From NCBI RefSeq assembly GCF_000380565.1, contig NZ_AQYJ01000022.1, positions 180,401-244,400 on the forward strand: 64,000 nucleotides of DNA, given 5' to 3'. Position 1 is the stretch's first letter. Each line of letters starts with the position of its first letter. This document shows positions 8,047-17,741 of the stretch, piece after piece. Origin of the DNA: Microbulbifer variabilis ATCC 700307. GTDB lineage: Bacteria > Pseudomonadota > Gammaproteobacteria > Pseudomonadales > Cellvibrionaceae. Under the pieces are notes generated by a model that worked only from the letters and a program-made list of their open reading frames with translations, had not been told where the DNA came from and ran no database searches. The position numbers and the translations under genes are program-made.

Positions 8047-10752
8047 ATGATCAAGACCAAACTGAGCGTTGCCATTGCAGCACTGGGCACGATCGCCAGC
8101 ACTGGCGTATTCGCCCAGGAATCCGTCCCCGGACCAGAGGTTGAAGAAGTAGTTGTTACTGGTTCTCGCATTGCGCGTGACCCACTGTCCACTACTGGCC
8201 CAATTACCCTCGTTGACTCAGAAGCCATCCAGCGTTCTGGAGTGGGCACCATCGACGAACTGTTGAACCAACTACCGTCCATGGGTACCACCGGTATCAA
8301 CGCCAACGATAATAATGGCGGTGCTGGTCTTTCATTCGTGGACCTACGTAACCTGGGTTCAGCGCGTACCCTGGTACTGGTTAATGGTCGCCGCTTTGTG
8401 TCTTCAAGCTCAGGCGTGAGTTCTGCTGTAGATATGAACAATATCCCTGTAGACATGATTGACCGGATTGAAGTGCTGACTGATGGTGCCTCTGCGGTAT
8501 ACGGCTCTGACGCTGTGGCTGGAGTTATCAACGTAGTATTGAAAGACTCTTTCGATGGTGTGCGTATAAATGCCCGTGCTGGTGCTACTGAAGCTGGTGG
8601 CGGAGAGAATGGCGAGCTGTCTATCACTTTCGGTAAAGAGTTTGATCGCGGACAATTCATCGGCAACGTTACTCATAGTAAGCGCGATGAGATCGCTTAC
8701 ACCGACCGTGACTGGGCTGGCCTACAAAGCTCTATGTCCCCGACTGGCAATATTTTCACCAACTACGGTGCTTTTAGTGTTGGTGAGGATGGTGAAACGC
8801 TTGGTGATTACTCCTCCTACGACATTGGCCAGTACATGTGGCTGTCCGGGTCTATGGAACGTACCAGCTTTACAGGAAGCGGCACCTTCTCAATTACTGA
8901 CTCCATCGAATTCTATGGAGAAGGTTCTTACACCACTAAAACTACCAATCAGCAGCTTGCTGCTCAGCCGATGTATGCAGGCAATGGCCTGAACATCACT
9001 GCTGACCATCTTTCAGCAGAAGTCCAGTCTCAGTTGTCCGACGCTTGGCAAGCGGCTGAAGATGCCTACCAAATTGAGCTCGCGGCATATAACGCAGCTG
9101 TTGCAGAGTGGGAAGCCCAGGGCAGCCCTGATGACCTGAAGCCTACTGAACCAGAAGCCACTCACGGGGAAAACTGGCAAGACGGCCTCAGTGATGTGCG
9201 CTTACGCCCGGTTGCTGGTGGTACTCGCGACTCTGAGCAACAAACTGAAACTTACCGAATTCTCGGCGGCTTGCGTGGTGATTTCTCCAATGGCTGGGGC
9301 TGGGATGCGTTCGTGAGCTACGGCAGAAACGAAGGTGATAACACCGTTGGCAACTCCATCAGCAAGACGAAAGTTCAGGAAATTCTTGATGGTGTAAGCG
9401 GTATTGCAGAGGAAGATATCCAGTTCCTCGGCGGCATGAGCGGTGAAGTTATCGACTACATCAGCTACACCGATCGTGAAGACAACGAATACGATATGCT
9501 TAATGTCGGCGCCAGCTTGACCGGAGACATCGAACCTATTCAGTTCCAAGGTGGAGCTTTAGGTTTTGCTGCGGGCGTTGAGTATCGTAAAGAGTCTGGT
9601 GAGTTTAATCCGAGTGAAGAAACTCAACTTGGTGAGACCTTTAGCAACCAACAAGATGCCACTTCTGGCGACTTTGCGGTAACTGAGGTATTTGCAGAGT
9701 TCAACCTGCCAATCCTGTCTGGTGCCAAGTTTGCTGATGAACTCTCCGTTGACGCTGCTGTACGTTACTCTGACTATGACACCTTTGGCGGTCAGGCAAC
9801 TTATAAGCTTGGCGCTGTATACGCACCAACAGAAAACCTGCGTTTCCGCACCAGCTTATCCACTGCATTCCGTGCTCCAGGTATCTATGAACTCTATAGT
9901 GGTTCTGCTCAGAGCTACGAGTACCTCATCGATCCCTGTGATACCAGCAGCAACAATGAGGATGGGCAGGGTGCAAACTGTGGCATGGTAGGCGCAGGCT
10001 TCACCCAAGCAGGCAATCAGGTACCAACCAACATCGGTGGTAACGAAGATCTGCAGCCTGAAGAATCTACAAGCTTCACGGCTGGTATCGTATGGACCCC
10101 GGCTTTTGCTGAAGATCTGTCTATCACCCTTGATTACTTCAAAATTGAAGTCGAGGATGCAATCACTTCAGCTGATACACAGCAAATCCTGGATGACTGC
10201 TACCGCGATGGCAACGCTACAGCTTGTACGCTGGTACGCCGCAGCGACAGTGGCCAGATCGAGTATCTGGAAGGCTCCCTGATGAACATCGGTGAGATCA
10301 ACACCAGCGGTATTGATATCGATGTAGTTCAGAACTTCCATTACGATGCGGGTAAATTGGCTCTGCGTGCCCAGGCAACTCACCTGCTTGAGTACGAAGA
10401 GTACAACTCTCAGACAGACCAGACCACTGACCGGGTAGACTACATCGGCACTACCAGTGAGGCTTACACCAAGTGGCGCGGCCTTGCCAGTGCAACCTGG
10501 TACGCTGACAACTGGGACTTTGGAGCTGACATTCAGTACATTGGTGATGGCCACAGCCCATACATGGACATGCCTTCCCACACTTATCTGAATTTGAAAG
10601 CAGGCTGGGATGTAAATGAGTCCATGCGCCTAACCGCTGGTATCGATAATGTGACCGATCGTGAACCGTCTACTACTTCAGGTAGCGATTGGAACGGCAC
10701 TTACGACTTCCAGGGCCGCTACGCCTGGGCTGGTGTTACCTATCAGTTCTAA
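8047..10752 (+). CDS. TonB-dependent receptor (901 aa)
   Basis: Outer-membrane TonB-dependent transporter. The signal peptide ends at VFA before QES. EVEEVVVTGSRIARD starts the plug, which carries LRNLGSARTLVLVNGRR and AVYGSDAVAGVINV. The barrel includes FRAPGIYELYSGSAQ and ends in YQF. An unusual insertion around residues 330-375 is rich in Ala, Glu and Gln and probably forms a helical extracellular or plug-linked segment. Codon choice is more C-ending than in the receptors at 1-4946, hinting at higher expression or separate ancestry. AAGAAGG lies about seven bases before the ATG. A terminator follows at once, so it is monocistronic. Ligand unknown. Confidence 0.95.
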   Translation: MIKTKLSVAIAALGTIASTGVFAQESVPGPEVEEVVVTGSRIARDPLSTTGPITLVDSEAIQRSGVGTIDELLNQLPSMGTTGINANDNNGGAGLSFVDLRNLGSARTLVLVNGRRFVSSSSGVSSAVDMNNIPVDMIDRIEVLTDGASAVYGSDAVAGVINVVLKDSFDGVRINARAGATEAGGGENGELSITFGKEFDRGQFIGNVTHSKRDEIAYTDRDWAGLQSSMSPTGNIFTNYGAFSVGEDGETLGDYSSYDIGQYMWLSGSMERTSFTGSGTFSITDSIEFYGEGSYTTKTTNQQLAAQPMYAGNGLNITADHLSAEVQSQLSDAWQAAEDAYQIELAAYNAAVAEWEAQGSPDDLKPTEPEATHGENWQDGLSDVRLRPVAGGTRDSEQQTETYRILGGLRGDFSNGWGWDAFVSYGRNEGDNTVGNSISKTKVQEILDGVSGIAEEDIQFLGGMSGEVIDYISYTDREDNEYDMLNVGASLTGDIEPIQFQGGALGFAAGVEYRKESGEFNPSEETQLGETFSNQQDATSGDFAVTEVFAEFNLPILSGAKFADELSVDAAVRYSDYDTFGGQATYKLGAVYAPTENLRFRTSLSTAFRAPGIYELYSGSAQSYEYLIDPCDTSSNNEDGQGANCGMVGAGFTQAGNQVPTNIGGNEDLQPEESTSFTAGIVWTPAFAEDLSITLDYFKIEVEDAITSADTQQILDDCYRDGNATACTLVRRSDSGQIEYLEGSLMNIGEINTSGIDIDVVQNFHYDAGKLALRAQATHLLEYEEYNSQTDQTTDRVDYIGTTSEAYTKWRGLASATWYADNWDFGADIQYIGDGHSPYMDMPSHTYLNLKAGWDVNESMRLTAGIDNVTDREPSTTSGSDWNGTYDFQGRYAWAGVTYQF

Positions 10753-10773
10753 GAGCTGTTAAAGCATCATATT

Positions 10774-10799
10774 AAGGGGGCTATTTTAGCCCCCTTTTT
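10774..10799 (+). terminator. Terminator after the third receptor
   Basis: AAGGGGGCTA pairs with TAGCCCCCTT across a short loop and is followed by T residues, 21 bases after the stop codon. Confidence 0.88.
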
Positions 10800-10962
10800 A
10801 TTGCTTTGATTTTTGTTAATTTCTTAGAAAGATTATCGGTCAAATACTACGAAGTTCTACATGGTTGTTTAAAGTAACCTAAACCAATATCAATTTATTG
10901 GCCTCAGTGACGCTTTTTATTGAGGTTGAGTTTCTTTACTTTATTCTCCTAATCTAAGTACC

Positions 10963-12182
10963 TGTAGATTCAATTGATCAGTGCAACACCCCTGTAGGAA
11001 TATGGCCTATCGGGGGATCATTGAATGAAGCGCATATTTACAGCAGAAGAAAAGGAGTGGATTTTCGACGCTTGGAAAAAGGGCATTGGCTTTTGTGAAA
11101 TTGCCAATGCCATAGATTCTAAGTCAGGAACCATTTTTACTGTTTTGAGAGATACTGGCGGAATTAAACCAATATCCAGAAAGCCATCTCCTCAACACCT
11201 CACATTAGCCGAACGCGAGGAAATACGTGCAGATCTTTCTGCAAAACAAAGTATTCGAGTAATCGCTCGCTCCTTGAATCGGAATCCATCCACAATCTCG
11301 CGTGAGATTCAGAGAAATCGGGGGCGACGATACTGTAAAGCAGTAGACGCAAACAACCGTACAAAACGGATGGCAAGGCGTCCCAAGCCGTATTTGCTGG
11401 AGCAAAACTCGAGGCTAAAGAAGCTTGTTTTGGAAAAATTAGAGTTGAACTGGTCTCCAGAGCAGATATCGGGTTGGTTAAGGAAGACATATCAGGCTGA
11501 TGAATCAATGCAGATATCAGCAGAGACTATCTATAAAACACTGTACTTCCATGTGCGTTCAGCACTTCATCATAAGCTAGTAAAGCATTCGCGTCGATCT
11601 CACAGTCTTCGTCACAGCAAACAACATTCACGTAAAGGCGAGCGCGGTACTATCAACATCTTCAACGGTATATCGATAAGGGAGCGTCCTCAGGAGATAC
11701 AAGAGCGATGTGTTTTAGGTCATTGGGAGGGTGACTTAGTGTCAGGTTCAAACAACACTCATCTCGCCACGCTTGTGGATCGAAAATCGCGGTTTACGAT
11801 CATTCTTAAATTGAAAGGGAAAGATGCGACTTCTGTGAACCAGGTGCTTGTTGCTAGGTCTAAAAACTGCCAAAAGAGCTTTGCCAATCACTGACGTGGG
11901 ACCGAGGAATGGAGTTGGCGAAGCACGCTGAATTTAAGGAAAATACAGATGTTCCTGTCTTCTTCTGCGATCCTCAGAGCCCTTGGCAAAGGGGAACGAA
12001 TGAGAATACCAACAGTTTAATCCGTCAGTACTTTCCAAAAAAGACATGCTTGGCGCAGCATACTCAGAGGAAACTCAATCAAGTTGCTAACGATCTTAAT
12101 AGCAGGCCAAGAAAAACACTGAATTTTGCGACACCAAAGCAGGTTATTAAACAGGGTGTTGCCTTGACAGGTTGAACCCACA
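10963..12182 (+). mobile_element. IS30-family insertion sequence, complete copy (1220 bp)
   Basis: The left end starts TGTAGATTCAATTGATCA and the right end finishes GGTTGAACCCACA. The 26-base terminal inverted repeats match at about 18 positions. The boundary at 10963 is confirmed because the second copy in this window (ending at 42299) has the same left end and then diverges. CC flanks both sides, consistent with a 2-bp target duplication. The length matches the usual 1.2 kb of IS30 elements. Its transposase is frameshifted. Confidence 0.88.
11025..12175 (+). pseudogene. IS30-family transposase, frameshifted
   Basis: DDE transposase that would cut and join IS ends. The first frame (11025-11894) has the N-terminal helix-turn-helix, the second HTH with SRSLNRNPSTISREI, and the start of the catalytic domain (GHWEGDLVSGS, VDRKSRFTI). 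The second frame (from about 11867, through 12175) continues with LPKELCQSLTWDRGMELA and the last catalytic part (SPWQRGTNENTNSLIRQYF). The join needs a -1 shift at an A run, TCT AAA AAC TGC at 11859-11870; one missing A there would explain it. Ribosomal slippage on AAAAAC is possible but the heptamer is imperfect. Most likely inactive. Confidence 0.85.
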
Positions 12183-12619
12183 CCTGCTTTTTCCTTGTCG
12201 GTGGTGTGATTGATAGAATATTAGTGCCCAGCCAATTGTTAGAATTGCCTTTAATGATCGACACCTAGGTTTTCCTCGCTTTTTCTTTAAGTTCTAAATA
12301 AAAGAGGAAGTGCTTATTGTTTTATCTGATGTAGATTTCACACTTTTTTGGGTAAGGGAAAGGTTGTAAGTGTGGGATGTATACTAGCCTTGAATTGAGT
12401 TTAATATACTTGGTCATGAAATTGTGGGCTTAAATTTTCGATCCTAATCAGGGCTGTTGAAGTTATTTTAATAGCGTTATAGCAATGGGTTAGGGTGATT
12501 CGTATTGTAATGCTATCTAATTCTTCTATTAGGTTGTCGGTTGATGCTTCAGGGGAAGGTGTTCTTCTGGAGGCGTAGTGAATTGCATCTTGGTACGTAA
12601 CTGGGAGGCTGGCTATAAG
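12183..12619. other. Gene-free region between IS30 and the signalling receptor
   Basis: 437 AT-rich bases with no supportable gene, repeat or terminator. It lies downstream of the minus-strand receptor that ends at 12620. Confidence 0.4.
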
Positions 12620-15517
12620 TCAGAATTTGAATGAAATATTACCAAATAAAAACCGGCCAGTTAAATCATATGTGCGATAGTCAAAATTATTATCTGTAGC
12701 GGTAATAGTAAGAGGAGGGGCGGTGTCGAACAGGTTTCTTATTCCAAATGAAAGTTTATAATTTGATGCGACAGAGAAGGCAAATTGTAAATCGTGTGTA
12801 GACCAGCTATTAATTTTTCGATCTACAAATGCATTACCCTCAACATAGGACTCCCTCATTTCTCCTACGAAGTGTACAGTGTATCCGGCTTCCCATTGAT
12901 TTCCAGTCCAATAAATCCCTGCATTAGCTTTCCAGTCGGGAAGAGATCCCGCTCCACCCTTTGCAGTATTTACAAATAATCCTGCTAAGTCTTCCTCAGG
13001 CAAGCTCGGGGCACTTTGGTTTAGGTAGTGCAGCATGTGGCTCAGGTTCAGAGCAAAGCTAACTTGGCCGATACCCTCTGGATTTACCACTTGGCGGAGG
13101 GCAATATCGTAGCCTCTTATATGGCGGCTTCCTTTATTGATACGCGTGGCTAAGATTTTTGTAATTTCACCATTTTCATCCCTAATAACTTTTTGATCAA
13201 AGGTTCCCATGTAAGCATTTTGCTCGACTAAAAACTGCGGACTAGCACCGATCACTTCTTCTTGTCGTATGTCGTAGAACTCAATAGTTGCGTTAAGACC
13301 TTCAAGTTGACTTGGGGTCCAGCTGAGACTGGCGAAGAGGCTTTTTGATGTCTCTGGCTTCAGGTTGGGGTTACCACCAAACTCAGTTAGGTATTGGATT
13401 CGAGCGCTGTCTGATTGTTTTAAGCATCCAATTAGTCTGTCTGCATTCTGACCCGTACATGGATCTAAGATAAACTCCTGACTCTGATAACCCTGCTGGT
13501 ACATATCGGTAAGAGTTGGGGCCCTAAACCCTGTAGTAAAACTGGCTCTCAGCTGCAGGCTCTCTGTAGGGTGCCAGCGAATAGCTAACTTAGGGTTATG
13601 AGTACTGCCAAAGTCACTGTAGTCGGAAAGTCTTACTGCGCCATCTAGCCATAGTTTACTTTCTTGTATGGGTATCGAAACTTCTGCGAAAGCTTCTCTG
13701 ATGGTACGGGACCCTTTAGCTGAGCCAGGTGTATAGCCTCCAATGAATGAAAGCTCCATGCTGTCATTGGAGTTTGAGGTTAAGCCCTCGTGTCGAATTT
13801 CAATACCCCCTGCTGCTAGTATTTCCCCTGATTTTATTTGCCCTAGTGCACCATCAGAGACAAAGGTTAGTGACTCCATGCGTGAATGGTTCCGGGTGGA
13901 GCTTTGGTCACGGATGAAGTCCAGTTGCTCCTCGTTGATGCTGCCACTTGGACCTAGAAGATTTACAGGGGTACAGCCGTTATTTGTGCTGCAAACATCA
14001 GGCCCCTTTAGCCCCAGGGAGAGAGCAAAAGGATCGATTAAGTTACTGATTTTCTCGGTTCTGTCGGTATGGTGAAAAGCTGCGCCGAGTTCCCATTGCC
14101 ACTCATTGTGTACACCTTTCAGGCCTCCGTTAAAACGCCAGGTTGTTGCATGGTTCTCTTGGATGCGGGGCCCTAGTTCAATGATTCGTTTCCGGACGTC
14201 AATGACATCTTGATTGAAAGGGTTGTAGATGTTGTCTGCTGTTATAGTCAATTCACCATTATCAAAGCGGGTGAATACCGGGGTGGGAGCGTTGGTGGCT
14301 TCTGCTGAGGTGTGCAGTCCCATTATTTCTGCAAAAAGCTGAGTGTTCTCACTTAAATCGAAGCTGGTGGATATATAGCCGGAGTTACTTTCGACAGGGG
14401 TTATTGCAGAAGTGTAGTCATTGTAGTTGTACCTCTCCTCAAGAGACCAATCCTGGTAGCTCCCACTTGGGGCGTTGGTAAGTACCTGATTTCTGCCTAA
14501 AGCAATAAAGCCTTCAGGAATTGCAGATGAACGTTTATCTGTACCGCCATCCCCGCGGCTATCCGCTGACTCTGACAGGCTGCGATCGCGGCTCATCACC
14601 GATCCCTGTCGATAGTGTGCCAAGCCTATCATCAGGTGACTGCGCTCCCCTTGCCGTCCCCAGGTTAGGTGGTGGGATTCAGTCTGGCGGTCATTTTCAT
14701 ATGCTTGGCCGTAGTAGCTATCGACAGAGAGTCCCTCGAAGTCCTTGCGGAGAATGATATTGATAACCCCGGCAATTGCATCTGATCCATAGATAGCTGA
14801 TGCGCCGTCTTTTAGGATTTCAACGCGCTCAACCAGAGACAGGGGAATGGTGTTGAGGTCTGTAGCCTCACCGTTAAATCCATCTCCTATGATGCGGCGG
14901 CCATTGATCAGGACTAAGGTATTGCTCGCAGGTAGGCCGCGTAATGATACTGTTGCCGTGCCGTTGTCTTCTTGGCTGACTGATGTGCTGGTGGAGTTGC
15001 CGGATACTGCCGGTAAGAATTTTAATAAGCCCGCAATTGTTTGCGCCCCTGTAAGCTCAAGTTGCTCTCGGGAAAGTCGGTCGATAGGGGCGTAACTATC
15101 AAGCTGGTAATGACGCAGGTGGCTGCCCGTCAGACTTTGTCCTGTAACAGTGACTTCCTCTGTTGGGAGAATGGTTGTGCCTAAGGGGTCTGGTGACTGC
15201 TCTTTGTTAGGTGTTATCGCAAAAGAGCTTGGGCCAATGCGCTGGTAGGTGAATGGAAGGTCCCGCAATAACTGCTGTAGTATGGGTTCGAATTGGCCAT
15301 CATCACTTGTCAAGGTCTGCTTGGGTACCGCATAGCGGGATGCAGATGAGGTTTGCACCAGAACGGAGACCTTACACTGTTGGCCTAATGATATTAGGGC
15401 CTGGGGAAGCGACCCTGCTGGTAGTTGGATTTTGGGTTCTGGGCAGGCGGCATCAGCTGTACCAGTATTTGGTAGCAGCAAAGCCAGAGAGAAAAAAGCC
15501 CAGTGCTTTAGCTTCAA
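12620..15517 (-). CDS. TonB-dependent receptor with N-terminal signalling (STN) domain
   Basis: FecA-type outer-membrane transducer (965 aa). After the signal peptide (ending about TADA), residues about 28-105 form a secretin/TonB short N-terminal domain with the phrases IQLPAGSLPQALISLGQQ and QQLLRDLPFTYQRIG. This domain contacts the anti-sigma protein in the periplasm. The plug begins near EEVTVTGQSLTGS and has SLRGLPASNTLVLINGRR and AIYGSDAIAGVINI. The barrel ends in SFKF. Upstream on the same strand lie a FecR-like regulator and an ECF sigma factor, in the order sigma-regulator-receptor. The three probably form one surface-signalling unit in which ligand binding activates transcription. 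Siderophore or other ligand not determinable. Confidence 0.93.
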   Translation of the reverse strand: MKLKHWAFFSLALLLPNTGTADAACPEPKIQLPAGSLPQALISLGQQCKVSVLVQTSSASRYAVPKQTLTSDDGQFEPILQQLLRDLPFTYQRIGPSSFAITPNKEQSPDPLGTTILPTEEVTVTGQSLTGSHLRHYQLDSYAPIDRLSREQLELTGAQTIAGLLKFLPAVSGNSTSTSVSQEDNGTATVSLRGLPASNTLVLINGRRIIGDGFNGEATDLNTIPLSLVERVEILKDGASAIYGSDAIAGVINIILRKDFEGLSVDSYYGQAYENDRQTESHHLTWGRQGERSHLMIGLAHYRQGSVMSRDRSLSESADSRGDGGTDKRSSAIPEGFIALGRNQVLTNAPSGSYQDWSLEERYNYNDYTSAITPVESNSGYISTSFDLSENTQLFAEIMGLHTSAEATNAPTPVFTRFDNGELTITADNIYNPFNQDVIDVRKRIIELGPRIQENHATTWRFNGGLKGVHNEWQWELGAAFHHTDRTEKISNLIDPFALSLGLKGPDVCSTNNGCTPVNLLGPSGSINEEQLDFIRDQSSTRNHSRMESLTFVSDGALGQIKSGEILAAGGIEIRHEGLTSNSNDSMELSFIGGYTPGSAKGSRTIREAFAEVSIPIQESKLWLDGAVRLSDYSDFGSTHNPKLAIRWHPTESLQLRASFTTGFRAPTLTDMYQQGYQSQEFILDPCTGQNADRLIGCLKQSDSARIQYLTEFGGNPNLKPETSKSLFASLSWTPSQLEGLNATIEFYDIRQEEVIGASPQFLVEQNAYMGTFDQKVIRDENGEITKILATRINKGSRHIRGYDIALRQVVNPEGIGQVSFALNLSHMLHYLNQSAPSLPEEDLAGLFVNTAKGGAGSLPDWKANAGIYWTGNQWEAGYTVHFVGEMRESYVEGNAFVDRKINSWSTHDLQFAFSVASNYKLSFGIRNLFDTAPPLTITATDNNFDYRTYDLTGRFLFGNISFKF

Positions 15518-15643
15518 AGAGGGTGCCCGTGTTTATTGTATTCAGTGCCATAGCTGGCACTGAAGTACTTGTTACTATTTTATTAGTGGGCGGCAAATTG
15601 TAATTTGCACAATAAACAACCGCCAAATTAAGACGGTTATAAC

Positions 15644-16705
15644 CTAGTTGTGCTTTGGGGACAAGATAGTCAGGTTAGAGTTACTGCGGTCTTGCTGAAG
15701 TTGTAAGGCTGTTGCAATGGCCTCTAGGGTATTATCAGGGTCAGAAACGGCGAAAGTACCAGAAACCAGACGCCCCTCTACTTGTGGAGTGGCAGCTACA
15801 GGTACCGAAAGATAACGATTTAACTCCTCTAGGGCCTCTTTTAGTGGAGTTTTCTCAAAAACGAGAAGGCCGCGGGTCCAGTCAGTTACTTCCTCGGGAG
15901 AGGTCCTACGGACTTCGCCAAGGCCTCGATCAGTAATGCTGACTTTCTGGTTTTTGGTTAATTTTACCGACTCTGGGGCCAGTCCGGGGCTGGATTCTGC
16001 CTCGCTTACTGATACTGTACCTTCAGTGACAGCTACCCTGGTGCTCTCCGGGTTGAGCTCTACATTAAACTCCGTCCCAAGTACGCGAATATTGGCACCG
16101 CCGGCTGAGACAGTGAATGGTCGGGAAGTTTGTCGGGCAACTTCAAAGAAGGCTTCGCCGCGAATTAGTTGGGTCTGCCTTTCGTTTCGGCTGTAGTTAA
16201 TAAGCAGCTTACTGTTGGAGTTTAGTTTTATTTCTGACCCATCAGCTAGGTTTATCGTTCGAATCTCACCAAGTTCGGTGGTATAGACTTCCTGCTTGGG
16301 TTTTCCTGTATTAAGCCACTCTAAACCGACCAGGGCAGCGAGAAATACGCCACAGGTAGCTAGCCCACCACTGAGGATCCACTGCGGCATACCCCAACTG
16401 CTACGCATTGACTTCTTCGAGGTCCCAAAATTTTGCTTTCTTTCGTGAGTAGAATCAGCTATTTGTGGCGCTGGAGTGCTTTCTGGGAAGAGCTGGTCAA
16501 CCGGCATATGTGCAAGTGCACCTAGGTCACCCCATAGCTCTGCAATTTCCTCAAAGGCCTGGTGGTTCTCACTCGACCCGGACAGCCAAACTGCAAAATC
16601 ACGCTTATCAGCTTTACTGACGACATCAGAGCGTAAGCGCGCAACCCAAGCGCAGGCCTGATCCAGGCTTTCTTCGCTTAAGTTTTGTTGTGCGTTGATA
16701 TTCAT
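15644..16705 (-). CDS. FecR-like anti-sigma/sigma regulator
   Basis: Inner-membrane regulator (353 aa) that relays receptor occupancy to the ECF sigma factor. The cytoplasmic N terminus (residues 10-80) is the DUF4880 type with the phrase FAVWLSGSSENHQAFEEI. A single membrane helix is at about 108-128 (WILSGGLATCGVFLAALVGL). The periplasmic FecR domain spans about 135-250 (GEIRTINLADGSEIKLN, RGEAFFEVA, VLGTEFNVEL). A C-terminal STN-like part contains LKEALEELNRYLSVP. This matches the full family architecture. It sits 126 bases upstream of the receptor and 282 bases downstream of the sigma gene, leaving room for a sigma-dependent promoter in that gap. Confidence 0.92.
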   Translation of the reverse strand: MNINAQQNLSEESLDQACAWVARLRSDVVSKADKRDFAVWLSGSSENHQAFEEIAELWGDLGALAHMPVDQLFPESTPAPQIADSTHERKQNFGTSKKSMRSSWGMPQWILSGGLATCGVFLAALVGLEWLNTGKPKQEVYTTELGEIRTINLADGSEIKLNSNSKLLINYSRNERQTQLIRGEAFFEVARQTSRPFTVSAGGANIRVLGTEFNVELNPESTRVAVTEGTVSVSEAESSPGLAPESVKLTKNQKVSITDRGLGEVRRTSPEEVTDWTRGLLVFEKTPLKEALEELNRYLSVPVAATPQVEGRLVSGTFAVSDPDNTLEAIATALQLQQDRSNSNLTILSPKHN

Positions 16706-16987
16706 GCTTGCTCTGATATTTCGTGTTTCTGGCTATTCAGTGAGACTGTCGTGCCTAAATTTGTGGTGCATCTTACTCAAATTCCGCTGATTTGTGTGAT
16801 GCATGCGGCTCAAACTTTCCATTTGCGAAATAATCACAATGTACTCGATCACTTTGTCAGCAAAATATTCTGAAAGTGCCCTGATTGGCAGGGTTGTTCA
16901 AGCTTTAAGTATCTTCCTTGCATTCTGAGACGGCTGAGCAGATTCCCCCCTCAACAAAATTTTGAATTCTTGGGGGATCGCAGAGAT

Positions 16988-17506
16988 TTAGTCGACCTTC
17001 TTTCTACAGGCTTTTAGAGCCTGTAGAATATATTTCTCCACACTACTGACCGAAATATTCATTTCTCGTGCAATTTCACTGTAGGAAAGCCCGCGGGCTC
17101 TATGTAGCAGGAAGGCCTGGCGACATTTGAGTGGCAGTTTATCCATGGTTTCGTAGATGGACTGAAGCTGTTGACGTGCTGCGAGAACCCTTTCCGGGGA
17201 TTGATGGTCAGCGTGATCATCGCTGTGGGGCTCCCCATCAAAGGGAACTTGCTGATTGATATATTCCACATGCAGCTTGCCCCGGCGCAGTTGATCGACA
17301 GCCAGGTTGTTGGCAATTTGATAGAGGTAAGCGCGGGGGTTGTCCAGTTCCTTTTCGTCGCTGAGTTTTTGCAGGCGCAGGTAGGCGTGTTGTGCGATAT
17401 CTTCGGCATCATCTGGACTTTTAACAATGCGTGCAACAAACCGTACCAGGGCTTGGCCGTGCTCGGCAAACAGCTTTTCCAGAAGCGTCTTCCTGGCCTT
17501 ATTCAT
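16988..17506 (-). CDS. ECF sigma factor, FecI type
   Basis: RNA polymerase sigma factor of the extracytoplasmic-function class (172 aa). Region 2 shows DDAEDIAQHAYLRLQKL and AYLYQIANNLAVDQLRR. Region 4 shows LPLKCRQAFLLHRARGLSY and EIAREMNISVSSVEKYI, the promoter -35 reading helix-turn-helix. It is the first gene of the sigma/FecR/receptor set, so it should direct transcription of the receptor when released or activated by the FecR protein. The target promoter was not identified. Confidence 0.92.
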   Translation of the reverse strand: MNKARKTLLEKLFAEHGQALVRFVARIVKSPDDAEDIAQHAYLRLQKLSDEKELDNPRAYLYQIANNLAVDQLRRGKLHVEYINQQVPFDGEPHSDDHADHQSPERVLAARQQLQSIYETMDKLPLKCRQAFLLHRARGLSYSEIAREMNISVSSVEKYILQALKACRKKVD

Positions 17507-17671
17507 TACTTATCGTGATCCCCGTACCAAACTCGCTGTAGTTATGGACTGATTGTTCTAAGTGCGAGTTGGCGCACAGTTATAACACAAGCATTGCTTT
17601 GGCTACGAGTGGCACGATCGATCTCTTTAGGTTGCTGTTGGTGACCGGCTATGCGTAGGCGCCTATGCCGG

Positions 17672-17677
17672 TATAAT
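17672..17677 (+). promoter_or_regulatory. Probable -10 box for dnaX
   Basis: TATAAT at 17672-17677 is followed by the GC-rich stretch GGCGCCCGCG and lies 65 bases before the dnaX start. No good -35 box was seen at normal spacing. Confidence 0.45.
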
Positions 17678-17741
17678 GGCGCCCGCGCAAGTGGCGCACG
17701 ATGATCGATTTTGCAGAGGTGTGCCGAGCACCGGAGACTGG

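Noticed and set aside
17519..17741. 4.5S RNA gene upstream of dnaX
   Set aside because: Looked for because some genomes place it there, but the conserved SRP RNA core is absent.
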